NCBI GenBank assembly: GCA_034680345.1
Contig: JAXISZ010000001.1
Coordinates: 286,410 to 350,409, forward strand
Direction of reading: 5' to 3'
DNA: 64,000 bases
Source of the DNA: SXZD01 sp034680345
GTDB lineage: Bacteria > Pseudomonadota > Gammaproteobacteria > Burkholderiales > Burkholderiaceae_B
A program made the translations under genes and the position numbers. Shown here piece after piece: positions 29,046 to 37,985 of this stretch. Numbering within the stretch: position 1 is the first letter of the stretch; each line of letters begins with the position of its first letter. The notes beneath the pieces are model-generated. The model worked only from the letters and a program-made list of their open reading frames with translations. It made no database searches and was not told where the DNA came from.

Positions 29046-29945
29046 CAGAATGGTTTGCTCTAAGGGCTAAAACTTTTGAACTGGGAGAAAGCCATCGTTA
29101 AGCTCATGAACAATTGCGCTGGGTTGATATTACCCAAAACGCATGTAGATTGCCAAAAATGTGATTGGCCACCTTAAAAATCAAATCACGCTTAACTATC
29201 AAACTGTTGAACTAAGCGACCGAATTGCCTGTTTAATTCCCACCCAAAAACCTGATGTATGGTTAGGATTTGGTCGTTAAGAATTTTGGAAATTGTACGA
29301 CAATACACTGGCCCAGTTGTATGTTCCTGCACCATTTTGCTCGGAAAAACAGCGTTTCAATGACGGCTGTGTTGATTAGTGGGGGCGAGTTTGAATTACT
29401 TCTCTATGCAACAATAAAACTCAAAAAAACACAGCTCTATACCGCTTTAAGGAAAATGAACTACACTGCGCATATCAAAACCTAACCACAGGCAACAGCA
29501 CAGCATACGATCCACAACAACGAACTCTATGGTTTGGTGATACTAAAACAAAAACACTTTTTAAAAGCCGTATTCAACCAAACACAACAAAGCTTGAAGA
29601 AATTACCCAACATTACCAACATACGGTTGGAAAGCAAAGGCCAGAGGGGGCTTTATTCAGCGCAGACGGTGTTTATTTGGTGACTTTTTAGACCGATACC
29701 GACTTGATGTTTTCAGTGGTTCTGACGGTGATTTGATTAGTCATGTTAAAACACCTTTTAGCAAAATAACAATGCCATCAATTATTTCTGAAGGTCAAAA
29801 AAATTCAAATGATTGGTTGGTATGTACTACAGAAAATACAAAAGAATCTAGTTTTCAAAACGATCAAAAGCAGATTTACAGTGGGCAATTAATTGCATGC
29901 TCTACTGAAATAAAAACAGGATTTAATTTTTATTATCACTTATAA
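29046..29945 (+). pseudogene. Decayed SMP-30/gluconolactonase family gene
   Basis: Pieces of one SMP-30/gluconolactonase/regucalcin-type protein can be read in order across several frames. They are FELGESHR followed by LRWVDITQNA (29075-29145), RFNDGCVD then WGRV with stops between (29353-29395), and ALYRFKENELHCAYQNL with TLWFGDTKTKTLF (29431-29565). RPEGALFSADGVYLVTF (29640-29690) and, after a frameshift in a T run, DRYRLDVFSGSDGDL (29691-29733) follow, leading to a tail that ends at 29945. In-frame stops at about 29098, 29278, 29377 and 29392, plus at least two frame changes, rule out a single sequencing slip. The intact relatives hydrolyse sugar lactones. The exact start is unclear. Confidence 0.82.
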
Positions 29946-30052
29946 AACAACAAAATTAAAAAAATAAATAAAACATCTTAAAAATTAAAATACACAGTGA
30001 CTTATCGTTGTAAAATCATGCTAATTTCAATAAATTTTTATAGGAAAATTTT

Positions 30053-30508
30053 ATGCCTAAACCTAAAATAGTTCAGCCAACAGCAACCAAACAAAAGAAA
30101 ACAACTTTAACTACACCAAACCCTGTTTTAATTAAACCAACCGCCAAAATTGCAAAATCCACAAAATCCATTAAAGACACTCAAGCAGCAAAATCGGTAA
30201 AGACAGAAAAAATTGTCAAAGCCGCTGTAAAAGACACGGGCAAATCAACCTCGGCTAAGGTTGCTGCAAACAGCACCAAAATTAAAGCAACAACGAGCCG
30301 AAAACCAGCAACTAAAGTGACCGCCAAAACAACCACAACAACTGGTAAGACTGCAAAGCCAAGCACCAAAAAAACCACCGATTCCATAATTCGCCGTGTC
30401 ACACTTAACACCACATACATTACAGCGCTTGAAAAACTAGGTGATGGTGATTTAAGCACTGGTGTTATCAAAGCTGCTGAAAAAGCCATTAGATCTTTAC
30501 GCGCTTAA
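30053..30508 (+). CDS. Lys/Thr/Ala-rich histone H1-like protein
   Basis: 151 residues. Residues 1 to about 112 are low-complexity Lys, Thr, Ala and Ser (KPTAKIAKSTKSIK, TTGKTAKPSTKKTT), resembling AlgP/H1-like DNA-binding tails. The last 40 residues are ordered-looking (RRVTLNTTYITALEKLGDGDLSTG) and suggest a short helical domain. A good AGGAAAA precedes the ATG. The high positive charge suggests nucleic-acid binding, but no specific family is assigned. It ends before a strong bidirectional hairpin. Confidence 0.75.
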   Translation: MPKPKIVQPTATKQKKTTLTTPNPVLIKPTAKIAKSTKSIKDTQAAKSVKTEKIVKAAVKDTGKSTSAKVAANSTKIKATTSRKPATKVTAKTTTTTGKTAKPSTKKTTDSIIRRVTLNTTYITALEKLGDGDLSTGVIKAAEKAIRSLRA

Positions 30509-30570
30509 AAACTGCCTGTTCATTTAAAAGAATTTTAATTGTTCGCAGTTCAGATTTAAAACTCAGATTA

Positions 30571-30638
30571 AAAAAAACCGACTAAACCGATTGCTTATTT
30601 TTTATTAAATTAAGGCAATGTTATTAAGTCGGTTTTTT
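30571..30638. terminator. Bidirectional long-stem terminator
   Basis: Arms AAAAAACCGACT (30572-30583) and AGTCGGTTTTTT (30627-30638) are perfect complements over 12 bases. An inner imperfect stem (GATTGCTTA against TAAGGCAATG, with a one-base bulge) extends the hairpin. It has T runs on both strands and lies between the convergent histone-like gene and xseB, so it can serve both. Confidence 0.85.
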
Positions 30639-30657
30639 ATTGAAGATAAATCATGTT

Positions 30658-30906
30658 CTATGATTTAACATTACCCAACTGCTTGTCTAATACTTCGGTA
30701 ACCTGTGCTAAACGTCTTTTGCAAACCTCATAGGCCTGCATTGCTATTTGAACATCTGGAATCAATGAATCAATATCCATTTGATTTTCACCGGATCTCA
30801 GTTTATCAGCAATCGCTTCTAATTTTGAATAAGCGTCATTAAAACTTATCTTATCAATTAGATCTGCTTGATTCTCAGCTTCAACAAATTTATTGTTTTG
30901 AGTCAT
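30658..30906 (-). CDS. xseB: Exodeoxyribonuclease VII small subunit
   Basis: 82 residues with the XseB pattern: SFNDAYSKLEAIADKLRSGE and LIPDVQIAMQAYEVCKRRL. The small subunit binds XseA in a 1:many complex that degrades single-stranded DNA in both directions. It overlaps the 3' end of xseA by 17 bases, so the two are probably coupled. Confidence 0.92.
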   Translation of the reverse strand: MTQNNKFVEAENQADLIDKISFNDAYSKLEAIADKLRSGENQMDIDSLIPDVQIAMQAYEVCKRRLAQVTEVLDKQLGNVKS

Positions 30907-32314
30907 GGTCCACCCCGTTATTAAATGTAATTGCTAAGCTTGCATCGGAAAAACGCAATCTTGCATTCTTCAAAGGCCCAACGTCAGCTGCTTTTTTCAA
31001 CAACTGCCCCTGATTATCAAATACTAAGACAAATCCGCGCTGTAAAATACTTTCAGGGTGATTGGCTTCAATATATGTATACAACTGTATAACTTTATTT
31101 TCTGCCAACACTAAGCGCGCATAACTTAAAGAGTTTACCGTTTCACGTTGCTTATCTAAGGCCAATTTTAAATAAATCTGCCGTAAACGCACATTTTGCA
31201 CAATACCTTGCTCAAACAAAAGTAACAAGCGTCGATAAGCTGAATCAAGACTTCTCGAACCATAGCTGACCACTTGAGCAAACGCCTCTTGACTAGAACG
31301 CATAGCAAAACCAACAATCCTTTGCGCATAACCAACAACATGTGTCCATTGATTATCAAGCAACAAACCGGCGCACTGTACACTTTGTCGAGTACATGAA
31401 ATAACATCTAAAAAATTTTTTTGCATTTTTAATAAACGTTGAATTACCCGCTGTTCAATAAAATCAATCACCATTGAAGGCGTCGAAAAACGCTGACAAA
31501 CAACCTCATCCAAGATGGTTTGATCTCTTTCATGACCAATACCACAAAATACAGGCATCGGACTTAAGCATATTAACTTAGCCACATCAAAATCATTTAA
31601 ACTGGCCAAATCCGATTGACTGCCACCACCACGAATGATTACCAAGACATCAAAACCTGTTTTATAGTGCAAATTAAAAATTTCATGCAACGCTTTACAC
31701 AATGAGTCTGCCGCTGCGTTACCCTGAAAAACGGCTACAAAATATTCAAATTGCAAAATACCTTTTTTTTGCAGCTGATCAGCTCGCACCCTAAAATCAC
31801 CCAAACCTGCTGCATCAGCCGGACTTAACACCGCAACCCGAAAAAAATCATCAGGTACTTTTTGTTGACGATTACGTTCATATAAACCCTGAAATTTTAG
31901 AGCATGGCGTATCTTATGTAATTTTACCTGCAACAAACCCAGTGTAAACTCAGGATAAATATCACGCACCACCAAAGAAAAACCAAACAAGGTGTGCAAC
32001 TGTGGCTTGACACACACCATGACTTCTTGATTGTTTTGTAATACCTGCCCTGTGGCTTGTTGAAACTTTGCTTCTAATAATACAGCGGTATTACGCCAAA
32101 CATTGGCACGTAATTTAGCCAGTAAATCACCCGAGGCGTTATTTTGCACCAACGTAAAATACACATGCCCTTGCGCAGCTCGTTTCAATTCAGACACTGT
32201 TGCAACAACCCATTGTTCTGATAAAGCCTCTACACACCCACTTAACTTAAGAATATATTGACTTAAAGTAATGGCCTGCGGTTCAAGATGAGAAATCATA
32301 TTTAGATTATTCAA
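30890..32314 (-). CDS. xseA: Exodeoxyribonuclease VII large subunit
   Basis: A 474-residue XseA with an N-terminal OB fold (LSEQWVVATVSELKRAAQGHVYF), a catalytic domain with VLVIIRGGGSQSDLASLNDF and VFCGIGHERDQTILD, then a long helical C-terminal part. The typical TPSMVIDFIEQR follows the catalytic core. It acts with XseB on single-stranded DNA in repair. The N-terminus is slightly long but fits. Confidence 0.94.
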   Translation of the reverse strand: MNNLNMISHLEPQAITLSQYILKLSGCVEALSEQWVVATVSELKRAAQGHVYFTLVQNNASGDLLAKLRANVWRNTAVLLEAKFQQATGQVLQNNQEVMVCVKPQLHTLFGFSLVVRDIYPEFTLGLLQVKLHKIRHALKFQGLYERNRQQKVPDDFFRVAVLSPADAAGLGDFRVRADQLQKKGILQFEYFVAVFQGNAAADSLCKALHEIFNLHYKTGFDVLVIIRGGGSQSDLASLNDFDVAKLICLSPMPVFCGIGHERDQTILDEVVCQRFSTPSMVIDFIEQRVIQRLLKMQKNFLDVISCTRQSVQCAGLLLDNQWTHVVGYAQRIVGFAMRSSQEAFAQVVSYGSRSLDSAYRRLLLLFEQGIVQNVRLRQIYLKLALDKQRETVNSLSYARLVLAENKVIQLYTYIEANHPESILQRGFVLVFDNQGQLLKKAADVGPLKNARLRFSDASLAITFNNGVDHDSKQ

Positions 32315-32527
32315 ATTAATTAATTTTGTATTAAATTTTATTCAGCATTCTTTTAAATCAATTTACAATCGGTTGTTCTATAATCCTAAACTAAAAAAAC
32401 AAAAACAAGATTATTAATTTTTTTAAAACCACGCCACCCAAATGGACGCTGTTCTTAACAAAACCATTTTAACTGTATTAAGAATACCAAACCGCATACC
32501 TTAATACATTATTGAATAAAAAACGCC

Positions 32528-33184
32528 ATGCAATTTACTTTGATTCCTGTAACACCCTTTGCCCAAAACTGCTCTTTACTCATTTGTGAGCGAACACAGA
32601 AAGCAGCCATTGTTGACCCAGGTGGGGACTTAGAAACCATCAAACGCGTTATTGCTCAAAAACAAGTAGACGTTGAGAAAATTTTTCTCACCCACGCTCA
32701 CTTAGACCATTGTGCCGGGGCCGGTTTGCTTGCCAAAGAACTCAATATACCCATCGAAGGGCCGCACCCTGAAGACCAATTTTGGCTTGATGCCCTGCCT
32801 ATTCAAGTGGTTCAATTTGATTTTCCGCCCACAGAAGCTTTTAAACCTACGCGCTGGTTGCATGATGGTGACACCGTCGCATTTGGTGAGCAATCCTTAC
32901 AAGTGCTACATTGCCCTGGACACACACCAGGGCACGTGGTTTTTTTCCATGAGAATAGTCGATTGGCGATTGTTGGCGATGTACTTTTTAAGGGATCAAT
33001 TGGGCGTACAGACTTTCCTCGCAGTAATCACCAAGCATTAATCAACGCTATTGGCAATAAACTCTTCCCACTGGGTGATGACATTGAGTTCATCCCGGGT
33101 CATGGACCTATGTCTACCTTTGGTCACGAACGTTTGAATAATCCATATGTTGGCGAACAAGCCATAAAACGCCAAAAGTTTTAG
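32528..33184 (+). CDS. MBL-fold metallo-hydrolase, YcbL/GloB-like
   Basis: A 218-residue metallo-beta-lactamase-fold hydrolase with the metal motif THAHLDHCAG (HxHxDH), LHCPGHTPGHVVF and VGDVLFKGSIGRTDF, then IPGHGPMSTFGHER. This arrangement is that of the YcbL-type glyoxalase II-like hydrolases. The substrate in this organism is not known. It stands alone, convergent with the acyltransferase. Confidence 0.9.
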   Translation: MQFTLIPVTPFAQNCSLLICERTQKAAIVDPGGDLETIKRVIAQKQVDVEKIFLTHAHLDHCAGAGLLAKELNIPIEGPHPEDQFWLDALPIQVVQFDFPPTEAFKPTRWLHDGDTVAFGEQSLQVLHCPGHTPGHVVFFHENSRLAIVGDVLFKGSIGRTDFPRSNHQALINAIGNKLFPLGDDIEFIPGHGPMSTFGHERLNNPYVGEQAIKRQKF

Positions 33185-33220
33185 TCTTTCGCCATTTTTT
33201 ACAAATGGGTTGGAGATCAA

Positions 33221-34159
33221 TCAGTGGTTCATATGGTTAATTGTGTCATGAATTCGCTTGTCTTTTTCTATCCATATTTGATCCAACCAATGCTTTAGGC
33301 ATTGCTTGGCCCGTGCATCTTCTCGCTGAAGGACCAACAATTCTGAAGGCAAAGGCAAAACTCGAACATGAATCCGAGCCTGAGTTTGTTGCCCGCACAA
33401 CCAACTCCAAGCAATTTGTCGAACCCCTGGTTGATAAACAATCGTTACATCAATCACACCCGCAAACTGTTCGCCCATAGCGTTTAAAGCAGTTGCTAAA
33501 CCACCATATTTAGGTTTTAACAAATATTGGTAAGGTGTTTTAGTTTGCTTTGCTTTTGCAACTGTGTAACGGGTTCCCTCTACAAAATTAACCAAAGCCA
33601 CAGGATCACATTTATATTTTTCACATGCCTGTTGCACTGCTTTTAGATCGCTAGCTATCAATTGAGGATTTCTGGCCAACTTCGCGGCACTGTAACGGCG
33701 CATAAAAGGAAAATCCATGGCGCAACACATCACACCAACAATAGGTACCCATATCAATTCTTTTTTTAGAAAAAAACGTAAAAAAGGAGCTTTGTCATTC
33801 AAAGTATTAAACAATAACAATACATCAACCCAAGATTGATGATTACACAATACCAAATAACTTCGATTAGGCAATATTTGGCCAATAAATTCAACCGGAC
33901 GAGTACCCGATTGCAAGATGGCGTACAATTTCCGATTACTCTCCACCCAATAAGTTGCGCACCGAACATTCAAACGTGCAAAAAATCGCTGCCAACCGTG
34001 CACCGGTATAGCACGCAAAATAAGCAAGGGAATAAGCACGATAAACCAAGCGGTAATACACACCAACAAAGCCAACAATGTGATAACACCCAAGCTTATC
34101 TGCACAAACCTATTTTTTTTAAACGGCTTAGATGGCTCTTTAAACTGCTTTTCTTTCAT
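33221..34159 (-). CDS. Lysophospholipid acyltransferase-like protein (YihG type)
   Basis: 312 residues. An N-terminal membrane helix (about 22-48) precedes a PlsC-like domain with NHQSWVDVLLL (HX4D) and NFVEGTRYT (EGTR). A further part carries KPKYGGLATALNAMG. This matches the YihG/acyltransferase branch that esterifies lysophosphatidic acid or related lipids. The true acceptor is unknown. The nearby downstream gene is convergent. Confidence 0.88.
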   Translation of the reverse strand: MKEKQFKEPSKPFKKNRFVQISLGVITLLALLVCITAWFIVLIPLLILRAIPVHGWQRFFARLNVRCATYWVESNRKLYAILQSGTRPVEFIGQILPNRSYLVLCNHQSWVDVLLLFNTLNDKAPFLRFFLKKELIWVPIVGVMCCAMDFPFMRRYSAAKLARNPQLIASDLKAVQQACEKYKCDPVALVNFVEGTRYTVAKAKQTKTPYQYLLKPKYGGLATALNAMGEQFAGVIDVTIVYQPGVRQIAWSWLCGQQTQARIHVRVLPLPSELLVLQREDARAKQCLKHWLDQIWIEKDKRIHDTINHMNH

Positions 34160-34235
34160 AACAAACCATATTTGATTAAATGAACGCTATTGTATGTCCG
34201 ATTGCAATCAACCTTCTACTGTAAATAATTTAATT

Positions 34236-34262
34236 AAAAAAAGTAAGTCATGCTACTTATTT
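34236..34262 (-). terminator. Weak terminator after nhaR
   Basis: Read on the minus strand, AAGTAG and a partner CTTACTT-type arm can form a six-pair AT-rich stem, followed by a run of seven T. It lies directly behind the nhaR stop. The stem is weak, so it is only a moderate candidate. Confidence 0.35.
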
Positions 34263-35198
34263 TTATTCTTGGCAGACGGCACACTCTGTATTTTGCTCTG
34301 GCTTATTGAAGATTAAACGCAAAGCAGGATGGTTCAAACTACGGGGATGAGCAAATGCATAAAACTCCTCACACACGCCCTGCGCATCACCTAAATACAG
34401 CATATCACTTTGACCATGCACCACATCTTCAATGGTTTGACACGGCATCACAAACACACCCATACCCCCTCGGCCAAACGCTTCAAGTAAAGCCAAGTCC
34501 TCAAACTCACCCACAACAATCGGCGCAATACCATTGCTTTCAAACCAATGTTCTAATTTGGGTCGTAAAGCATTATTACGAGCAGGTAACAAAAAGGGTT
34601 GCTGGTGTAGATTACGCGGAAAATCTGCACTCATCGACAGCGTACGCTGCGCTTTTGCAAAAACACGCACCGGGTACGACAATAACGAAACTACTTTTAA
34701 ATGCAAAGATGTTACAGCCACTGGACGCTCAGCTAACACCAAATCTATGCGATGCTGCACTAGCTCAGTACACAGCTCTTCAAAACGCCCTTCACGAAAC
34801 ACCATGCGCACTTGTTGTGGTAGGGCCAAAATACCCTGCAAAGTTTGAAAAGTTAAAGCCTTAGGCAATGCATCAGCAATTCCTACACTTAATCGCAAGG
34901 TATGATCTAAAGCGTCGTCATGCAAACTGTCGCTGAGTTGATCACCCAACTGAAAAATTTGATCAGCATAACGCAAAGCCACGCGCCCGGCCTCTGTTAA
35001 CACCAAACCACGACCCTGAGGCTGAAATAAACTGCGCCCCAACGCTTTTTCTAACAAGGCCACCTGAGAGGACAAAGTTTGTACCCGAACTCCCAATTGA
35101 TTAGCTGCTGCAGTCATGCTCCCCAATCGAGCTACCATCCAAAAGTACCGCAAATGGTGAAAATTTAAATCGTGAGACACAAGCCCCCCTTTAATCAA
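34263..35198 (-). CDS. nhaR: LysR-type regulator, NhaR-like
   Basis: 311 residues. The N-terminal winged helix has LNFHHLRYFWMVARLGSMTA and the motif FQPQGRGLVLTEAGRVALRYAD, close to NhaR. A periplasmic-binding-like effector domain follows. NhaR responds to Na+ and activates nhaA and other stress genes in E. coli; no antiporter gene is next to it here. It is divergent from htpX with 96 bases between the genes. Confidence 0.82.
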   Translation of the reverse strand: MIKGGLVSHDLNFHHLRYFWMVARLGSMTAAANQLGVRVQTLSSQVALLEKALGRSLFQPQGRGLVLTEAGRVALRYADQIFQLGDQLSDSLHDDALDHTLRLSVGIADALPKALTFQTLQGILALPQQVRMVFREGRFEELCTELVQHRIDLVLAERPVAVTSLHLKVVSLLSYPVRVFAKAQRTLSMSADFPRNLHQQPFLLPARNNALRPKLEHWFESNGIAPIVVGEFEDLALLEAFGRGGMGVFVMPCQTIEDVVHGQSDMLYLGDAQGVCEEFYAFAHPRSLNHPALRLIFNKPEQNTECAVCQE

Positions 35199-35294
35199 AT
35201 TTAATCGAAATATTTATAAATTTTCATCCTATTTATTCTGACATAAAAAACTTTTACAATGTAATATGATGTTTCTACAGAAAGGCTGCTTATT

Positions 35295-36167
35295 ATGAAA
35301 AGAATCATTATTTTTCTGGCAACAAACTTTGCCATTATGCTGGTGCTTGGCATAACCGCTAGTGTTTTAGGTCTGAGTGGATACGCTGGCAATGGTGGTT
35401 TATTTAAATTGCTCATGTTCTGTGCGTTGATGGGTTTTGGTGGTTCATTTATCAGCTTACTGATGAGCAAAACGATTGCTAAATGGAGTACTGGCGCCAA
35501 AGTTATTCAACAACCCCACAATGAAGTTGAACAATGGCTTGTCTCTAGTGTTGCTACGCTAGCACAACGCGCCAACATCGACATGCCTGAGGTGGCAATT
35601 TACGAAGGCGAGCCTAATGCATTTGCCACAGGTCCAAGTAAATCCAATTCACTGGTTGCAGTGTCTACGGGTTTATTACACAACATGACGCGTGAGGAAA
35701 TTGAAGCAGTGCTCGCTCATGAAGTGGCTCACGTTGCCAATGGCGATATGGTTACGCTCACCTTAATTCAAGGTGTGGTCAACACCTTTGTGTTTTTTAT
35801 TGCTCGCGCTGTTGGCAGCTTGGTCGATAGCTTCTTAAAAAAAGACGACGAACAATCCAGCAGCCCAGGACTGGCATACTTTGGAATTGTTATGGTCATG
35901 GAAATATTATTGGGCATTCTAGCCTCCATTATTGTGTTGCATTTTTCTCGCCAACGTGAATTTCGCGCAGACGCAGGCGCAGCTCACCTGATGGGCAACC
36001 GCCAACCCATGATCAAAGCTTTGCGCCGTTTAGGGCAGATGCAAGCAGGTGAACTACCATCAAATATGGCTGCCAGTGGAATCAGCAGCAAAAGCAGCTT
36101 AAGTGGTCTGTTTGCTAGCCATCCTTCCTTAGAAGAACGCATCAATGCGCTTGGTCAGGCTAACTAA
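35295..36167 (+). CDS. htpX: Membrane zinc protease HtpX
   Basis: 290 residues with two N-terminal helices, the zinc motif HEVAHVANGD, two more helices and the third ligand region FSRQREFRADAGAAHLMG. HtpX degrades misfolded membrane proteins. The start GAAAGG-N8-ATG is good. The stop is followed four bases later by the TerC-family gene, so both may be one transcript. Confidence 0.96.
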   Translation: MKRIIIFLATNFAIMLVLGITASVLGLSGYAGNGGLFKLLMFCALMGFGGSFISLLMSKTIAKWSTGAKVIQQPHNEVEQWLVSSVATLAQRANIDMPEVAIYEGEPNAFATGPSKSNSLVAVSTGLLHNMTREEIEAVLAHEVAHVANGDMVTLTLIQGVVNTFVFFIARAVGSLVDSFLKKDDEQSSSPGLAYFGIVMVMEILLGILASIIVLHFSRQREFRADAGAAHLMGNRQPMIKALRRLGQMQAGELPSNMAASGISSKSSLSGLFASHPSLEERINALGQAN

Positions 36168-36170
36168 ACC

Positions 36171-36905
36171 ATGGAACTCCTACTCGATCCCAATGTATGG
36201 CTGGCCTTTTTTATGCTGGCCGCACTCGAAATTGTTTTAGGCATCGACAACATCGTTTTCATTACGGTTTTAGTCTCCAAACTGCCTAGCCATATGCAAC
36301 ACAATGTCAGGCAATTTGGTCTATTGTTTGCGATGGGCTCTCGGATTGCCTTATTATTTTCCCTATCTTGGATTATTGGTTTAACCGAACCTTTATTTTC
36401 CGTGTTAAATAAAGCAATTACCGGTAGAGACTTGGTTCTATTTTTTGGTGGCTTGTTTTTACTATGGAAAGCCACCAAAGAAATTTATCTTGAAGTAGAA
36501 GCCAAAGAGCATGAAAACCATAATACTGAAACGCTATCTACCTCAAAGAAAACTGGGGCCGCATTGTTTTGGAGCTCAATTGTACAGATTGGTATTTTAG
36601 ATATTGTGTTCTCTCTTGACAGTGTCATTACTGCTGTGGGCATGGTTGATGAACTCAGCGTCATGATTTCCGCGATTATGGCTGCTGTAGGTGTTATGCT
36701 TTTTGCGGCCAAACCAATTGGAGAATTTGTCGAACGCCATAGCTCGGTTAAAGTGCTGGCTTTGTCTTTTCTAATGATGGTGGGTATGGCCCTGATTGCA
36801 GAATCTTGGGGGCTACACATTCCCAAAGGATATTTATATATGGCTATGGGCTTTTCTCTGGGCGTTGAACTCTTGAATATCAGAGCCAAGAAAAATCGCT
36901 TATAA
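36171..36905 (+). CDS. TerC family integral membrane protein
   Basis: 244 residues with about seven membrane helices. ALEIVLGIDNIVFITVLVSKL near the N-terminus and VQIGILDIVFSLDSVITAVGM in the second half are the paired acidic motifs of the TerC/YoaE/YgdQ group. Members are linked to metal (Mn2+) handling and to secreted-protein metallation. The gene starts four bases after htpX, suggesting an envelope-stress pair. Confidence 0.9.
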   Translation: MELLLDPNVWLAFFMLAALEIVLGIDNIVFITVLVSKLPSHMQHNVRQFGLLFAMGSRIALLFSLSWIIGLTEPLFSVLNKAITGRDLVLFFGGLFLLWKATKEIYLEVEAKEHENHNTETLSTSKKTGAALFWSSIVQIGILDIVFSLDSVITAVGMVDELSVMISAIMAAVGVMLFAAKPIGEFVERHSSVKVLALSFLMMVGMALIAESWGLHIPKGYLYMAMGFSLGVELLNIRAKKNRL

Positions 36906-37006
36906 TATTTGGCGTTGTTCAATGGCTTTTGTTGTAGTATTAATTAACTGAATTAAATAAGCTCATTATTAAGCAAACGCATTAAGCAATCCACATCAAA
37001 AAATAA

Positions 37007-37081
37007 GCGCCCGTGTTGAAATGGATATCATGCAGCCCTCCGAAGGCTGCGGTTCAGGTTCGATTCCTGACGGGCGCGCCA
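37007..37081 (+). tRNA. tRNA-Arg (anticodon CCG)
   Basis: A 75-base cloverleaf. The acceptor GCGCCCG pairs with CGGGCGC and CCA is encoded. The anticodon stem CAGCC/GGCTG carries loop CTCCGAA, hence CCG reading CGG. The T arm CAGG-TTCGATT-CCTG is intact. The D stem (TTGA/TCAT) has three pairs, with a T-T mismatch at the outer pair. Confidence 0.9.
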
Positions 37082-37185
37082 TTCAAGAAAACACGTTAAA
37101 CAAAAAGTACAAGCTAGGTTTTTCAAGGATTTACAATTACGCTGGCAAGGTTGAGACTGTCTCCTTCTCATCACAGGAGGTTGTT

Positions 37186-37821
37186 ATGAAGCACTCTCAG
37201 GCGCTATTTGTCTTTATTTCTGTACTATTTGCCGTCAATGCTCAAGCCACACCAACCAGCGATACTTCACCATGGATGGTAAGGTTTCGAGCGCAGTATG
37301 TTGCCCCCGCAAATAAATCAACAGCGATTCACGGACTGGCTGCTGAGGCAAATGCTGTTCATGTAAACAAAAAAGGGATACCTGAACTAGATGCGAGTTA
37401 TTTTTTAACTCAAAATTTAGCGGCAGAATTTGCTTTGAATCACCCAGAAAAACACAAGATGAGTGTTAACGGCTTGGGAAATGTCGGCAGTTTTAAATAT
37501 TTTTCGCCAACCTTGAGCCTACAATACCACATCAACCCACATGGGGACTTTAAACCCTACCTTGGATTGGGTGTTAATCACACTCGATTTTCAAGCGTGA
37601 AACTTCACACAGCAGACGGAACACCCATCTCCCTAGTGGGGCATCACACAAGGCCAGTTGTGGGCGCAGGTTTTGATTACCGCCTAAGTCAGAACCTTTA
37701 CTTGAACTTAGACGCGAAGAAGTCAATCATTCGTGGGGATATGTCAACAAATAACTCAACGCATGGATCTTTAAAAATTAATCCAACTATTGTAGGCATA
37801 GGGCTAGGCTTGCGTTTTTGA
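37186..37821 (+). CDS. OmpW-like outer membrane protein
   Basis: 211 residues. ATG 37186 follows a strong AGGAGG; the frame opens further upstream but runs into the tRNA and is not used. A signal peptide ends near NAQATP. The barrel has ELDASYFLTQNLAAEFALN, SLQYHINPHGDFKPYLGLGVN and a terminal GLGLRF with a terminal aromatic residue. This fits the OmpW family of eight-stranded barrels. A terminator follows. Confidence 0.88.
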   Translation: MKHSQALFVFISVLFAVNAQATPTSDTSPWMVRFRAQYVAPANKSTAIHGLAAEANAVHVNKKGIPELDASYFLTQNLAAEFALNHPEKHKMSVNGLGNVGSFKYFSPTLSLQYHINPHGDFKPYLGLGVNHTRFSSVKLHTADGTPISLVGHHTRPVVGAGFDYRLSQNLYLNLDAKKSIIRGDMSTNNSTHGSLKINPTIVGIGLGLRF

Positions 37822-37925
37822 ACTTTGCGATTTTCAATACTTAAAACACGTGGCTCGATTTCATAGCCAGTAAACAGCGTAAAAAATGAAATAAAATTGG
37901 AATAAATGAACTGAACAAATCAACT

Positions 37926-37956
37926 AAACAGCTGGAAAACCCCCAGTTGTTTTTTT
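37926..37956 (+). terminator. Terminator after the OmpW gene
   Basis: ACAGCTGG (37928-37935) pairs with CCAGTTGT (37943-37950) over eight pairs including one G-U, followed by six T. It lies 105 bases past the OmpW stop. Confidence 0.75.
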
Positions 37957-37963
37957 GGGGGGG
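37936..37963 (-). terminator. Opposing terminator after wrbA
   Basis: On the minus strand CCCCC (from the G run at 37957-37963) and GGGGG (37940-37944) pair around an A-rich loop, followed by TTTT. It shares bases with the plus-strand terminator, so two mutually exclusive hairpins serve convergent transcripts. Confidence 0.55.
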
Positions 37964-37985
37964 TTAAGTAAGGAACCGCTCTGGC

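Noticed and set aside
32315..32527. AT-rich gap between xseA and the metallo-hydrolase
   Set aside because: Only weak inverted repeats (TTCTTAA/TTAAGAA) are seen; this is probably divergent promoter sequence.
36485..36922. Minus-strand ORF of 145 codons
   Set aside because: It is antisense to the TerC-family gene and has no family features.
37021..37185. Upstream extension of the OmpW-like ORF
   Set aside because: It would begin inside tRNA-Arg; the AGGAGG-preceded ATG at 37186 with a signal peptide is the real start.
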